Origin: Marinilabiliales bacterium
GTDB taxonomy: Bacteria > Bacteroidota > Bacteroidia > Bacteroidales > ML635J-15
NCBI GenBank assembly: GCA_002869385.1
Contig: PKTB01000015.1
Location: 1-64,000 of the forward strand
Direction of reading: 5' to 3'
Length of the DNA: 64,000 nt
Shown here: positions 61,202 to 64,000 of the stretch, piece by piece
How positions within the stretch are numbered: position 1 is the stretch's first letter
Layout: each line of letters starts with the position of its first letter
Position numbers and translations under genes: made by a program
The notes under the pieces: model-generated
The model's input: the letters and a program-made list of their open reading frames with translations, nothing else
What the model was told of the DNA's origin: nothing
The model's database searches: none

Positions 61202-63973
61202 ATGAGATACTTTTACCTCCTTTCATTTCTACTGATTGCTTATTCTACCTGTATATTTGCTCAAGCACCACAAATAGTCCCTGCAGAACATCCAGGAATT
61301 GCGGGTTTATGGGAATTTGAAAATAGTTTAAACCTGCTTGAAGCGAGCTATGGAAATGACTTGAGTCTGACTGGGACACAATCACAGATTACTGGACCAA
61401 CAGCCGAGGATGATGCAATAAGAATAGATGTTGGTAGCTATCTAACATGTAATCATGGCATAAATGCAAATGGTGGAGGTAGCGATGTTAATGAATATTG
61501 TCTTGTTTTCGACTTTAAAATATCTAACAACTCTGAATGGCATTGCTTTTATCAGGCAAACTCATCTAATAGTAACGATGGTGAGCTGTTTATTAATACA
61601 TCAGGAAATATTGGACGTTCAACTCTTGGACCAGGGTATTATTCTTACCAAGTCAATCAAAACGAATGGTATAGAATGGTAGTAGCTGTAGATTTAGATA
61701 ATTATTATCGAGTATACTTAGATGGTGCTCTTATTCTTGATGGAGGAGCTTTGTCAATTGACGGAGATTATGGCATTTATGCTGCAACAGAAGAAAATCT
61801 AGTACATTTCTTTGCTGATAATGATGGAGAAGACAATGAAATTGATATAGCTTTAGCCGCAATATTCGACCACCCACTAAACCAAACTGAAGTAAACTCG
61901 CTTGGTGGGTATGGACATGAGATAACTCCTATTCTGACAGGAATACTCCCTTATTTACAAACGCCAACACCTAGCTCCGTTTATGTTTCGTGGCACTCAA
62001 ACAATACCGGTTCAACAACTGTAGAATATGGTGAAACAGATGCTCTAGGAAGCACAACAAATGGTAGCGTAGAAGACATCAGTGGTAAAAAGTGGCACAC
62101 TGTACAGCTTACCGGACTTAGCCCAAATACAGAATATTTTTACAAATGTATTAGCGAATCAGAAGAGTCTGAAGTGTATACATTCAAAACACCTCCATCA
62201 GAAACTGAAAATGCAGAATTTTTAAGGTTTATTATTGTTGGAGACAGCAGAACTGATGCTGCAAAAACAACAGAGATTGCCAACACGGTGAAACAACAAG
62301 CAATAGATCTCTACGGAGAAGACATTCATAATCAAATTAATATGGTAATAAACGTTGGAGACATTGTTACTTCGGGTTCTGTAATTAGTCAATACGAAAA
62401 TGAATATTTCAAGCCATATGCCTGCCTGTCAGCAAACATACCATTTATGGTAATAATTGGAAATCATGAGGCAGAATCTCAGAACTTTTATGATTATATG
62501 AAATATGAAGATCATAGTGACTTTGGTTTTCCTTTGGAAGAAAGATTTTATGACTTCTACTATCTAGATAATCATTTCGTTTTCATTAATGGAAATACAT
62601 CTCTACAGTCAGGTATACAAACTAGCTGGTTGGAAAGTGTCCTAGAAGAGTCTAACAATATAGATGAAGTCGAAATGGTTTGGTGTTTTACTCACCAACC
62701 TGGACATAGTGAATTGTGGCCTGATGGAAATACAGAATACATTCAGAATGATGTAATTCCTGTATTAAGACAATACGATAAAGTTCAACTTTTTGCATAC
62801 GGACACTCACACAATTATGAAAGAGGAACTGTTGAATCATTAGCGAGCAATTCGATTGGAGACTTTTACATAATGTTGACAGGTGGGGCCGGTTCTCCTC
62901 TGGACAGATGGGGGATGTATCCAAATCAAACAGATTATGAAGAGATAATGATATCTCTAGATCACTATATATACAATATTGTTGAAATTGATTTGGCTAA
63001 CAGCACAATGGAAGTTATGACTTATAGTCTTGGAAACAGCGATAAACCCCTCGATAATGTTTTAATAGATCATTATTACAGAAAGCTAAATCAGGAAAAG
63101 CCTGAAACCCCTGTCACACTATCTCCGGTTGATGAAACAGGTTCTCAACCTCTTTTTGTAGGCTCAATATATGCAGGTGCTGATAGTCTAATGAGCAGTT
63201 TATTCCAGATTACAAATATTCCTGGCGATTATAGCAGCCCAATTGTTCAAAAGAGACAAGATTGGACAAATGTTTATGGCGATACTGGAGCTCCCGACTA
63301 TGAACCAATAGATCTAAATGAGGGAATTGATTTACGCAGACTACAAGTTGAAGAGACCATAGGAGATGGTACATACTATTGGCGAGTACGGTATAGAGAT
63401 CATAACCAAAAATGGAGTGAGTGGTCTGATGAACAAGAATTTACCGTTAATTCATCAGCTTCAAATTACACAGACTTTAGTGCCAATATTACCACAGGAG
63501 AAGCTCCATTAACAATAAACTTTACAGACTTATCTTATCCTGCTGCATCTAGTTGGTCATGGGACTTTGAGAATGACAGTGATGTTGACAGCGATGTTCA
63601 AGATCCGGTATTTACTTACAACTTCCCAGGCTTTTATTCCGTAGTGCTTACAACTGAAAATGGCATAGAAACCAAAGATTTGTATATTAATGTCGAAGAC
63701 AATACTGTTGAGATTGTTGAAAACAAAGGAAATGACATTTTAAGAGTTAATCCAAACCCATGTATTGATAAAACCAATATTGAGTTTTATATTAAAGAAA
63801 AATCACATGTAAAAATCACAGTCCTAGATAACACCGGAAAAACTATTAAAATATTAGAAAACTCTGAACTAGGAGGAGGTAAACACAATATCACATGGAA
63901 TCTAACAACAGATTCAGGCAATACTGTTTCTTCCGGAAGGTACTTTATAAAAATGAAGTACAATAGTAATTAA
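61202..63973 (+). CDS. Secreted calcineurin-like phosphoesterase with LamG, PKD and sorting domain
   Basis: A 923-residue protein from ATG 61202. A signal peptide (LLIAYSTCIFAQAP) is followed by a LamG-like domain (about 30-240). Next are a purple-acid-phosphatase-type fibronectin domain (about 250-330, STTVEYGETDALGSTTNGSV) and a metallophosphoesterase (about 335-630; IIVGDSRTD, INVGDIVTSG, IIGNHEAES, WCFTHQPGH, AYGHSHNYERG). A linker contains a PKD domain (about 765-845). The C-terminus is sorting-domain-like (RVNPNPCIDKTNIEFYIKEK, SSGRYFIKMKY). It is likely to release phosphate from extracellular organic compounds. It ends 27 bp before the window edge. Confidence 0.9.
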   Translation: MRYFYLLSFLLIAYSTCIFAQAPQIVPAEHPGIAGLWEFENSLNLLEASYGNDLSLTGTQSQITGPTAEDDAIRIDVGSYLTCNHGINANGGGSDVNEYCLVFDFKISNNSEWHCFYQANSSNSNDGELFINTSGNIGRSTLGPGYYSYQVNQNEWYRMVVAVDLDNYYRVYLDGALILDGGALSIDGDYGIYAATEENLVHFFADNDGEDNEIDIALAAIFDHPLNQTEVNSLGGYGHEITPILTGILPYLQTPTPSSVYVSWHSNNTGSTTVEYGETDALGSTTNGSVEDISGKKWHTVQLTGLSPNTEYFYKCISESEESEVYTFKTPPSETENAEFLRFIIVGDSRTDAAKTTEIANTVKQQAIDLYGEDIHNQINMVINVGDIVTSGSVISQYENEYFKPYACLSANIPFMVIIGNHEAESQNFYDYMKYEDHSDFGFPLEERFYDFYYLDNHFVFINGNTSLQSGIQTSWLESVLEESNNIDEVEMVWCFTHQPGHSELWPDGNTEYIQNDVIPVLRQYDKVQLFAYGHSHNYERGTVESLASNSIGDFYIMLTGGAGSPLDRWGMYPNQTDYEEIMISLDHYIYNIVEIDLANSTMEVMTYSLGNSDKPLDNVLIDHYYRKLNQEKPETPVTLSPVDETGSQPLFVGSIYAGADSLMSSLFQITNIPGDYSSPIVQKRQDWTNVYGDTGAPDYEPIDLNEGIDLRRLQVEETIGDGTYYWRVRYRDHNQKWSEWSDEQEFTVNSSASNYTDFSANITTGEAPLTINFTDLSYPAASSWSWDFENDSDVDSDVQDPVFTYNFPGFYSVVLTTENGIETKDLYINVEDNTVEIVENKGNDILRVNPNPCIDKTNIEFYIKEKSHVKITVLDNTGKTIKILENSELGGGKHNITWNLTTDSGNTVSSGRYFIKMKYNSN

Positions 63974-64000
63974 GAAGTAAAAAAGCTTATAGTACAAAAA

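Overview
AT-rich DNA from a member of the Bacteroidota, probably a Bacteroidales/Marinilabiliales-like lineage. The evidence is: several secreted proteins end in type IX secretion (T9SS) sorting domains; two clear promoters have the TTTG / TAnnTTTG architecture; and there are DUF4271 and GH3-like genes, a BT4734/VirE-type mobile-element primase and an RteC-like protein. Species cannot be named from this window.

Layout. 1-13.8 kb (minus): a probable five-gene operon reading alpha/beta hydrolase, two-helix membrane protein, TIM-barrel amidohydrolase, giant Tc-toxin A subunit (TcA, 3205 codons), Tc-toxin B subunit (TcB/SpvB-like, cut by the window edge). 14.3-19.5 kb: a LuxR-type response regulator, then a mobile-element remnant (RteC-like protein, HTH protein, VirE-family primase/helicase) with no integrase, next to a small beta-barrel gene flanked by GTTGAAAG repeats. 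19.8-25.6 kb: two large T9SS cargo proteins. 25.9-30.4 kb: a signalling cluster (7-TM protein, histidine kinase, two paralogous LuxR regulators) and small hypothetical genes. 30.8-31.1 kb: a promoter, a tRNA-Gln(CTG)-like gene with stem mismatches and a bidirectional terminator. 31-36.6 kb: housekeeping run trpS, S41 protease, rnpA, hemD, DUF4271 and a coiled-coil membrane protein. 36.7-45.7 kb: metallo-hydrolase, lipoprotein, GH3, CvpA, then rimP-nusA-infB and a dus gene behind a textbook promoter. 45.8-64 kb: secreted proteins (GH57, M28, M3 peptidase, metallophosphoesterase), an ECF sigma/anti-sigma-TonB pair, SelO and a TPR-AraC regulator.

The main anomaly is window-wide. Seventeen in-frame stop codons (TAA, TAG and TGA) interrupt eleven genes, including nusA and infB. 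In every case the same reading frame continues with recognisable family sequence, and I saw no frameshift. Where family knowledge predicts the lost residue it is Glu, Gly or Ser, so each stop is explained by one G:C to T:A transversion (GAA>TAA, GAG>TAG, GGA>TGA, TCA>TAA). Several unusual missense residues fit the same change. All three stop codons also end normal genes here, so simple codon reassignment does not fit. Oxidative-damage-type consensus error or a G:C>T:A mutator history fits better. I annotate these genes as single interrupted frames.

Functionally, the Tc operon is the main accessory system. The T9SS cargo, peptidases, GH57 and phosphoesterase suggest a polymer-degrading lifestyle.
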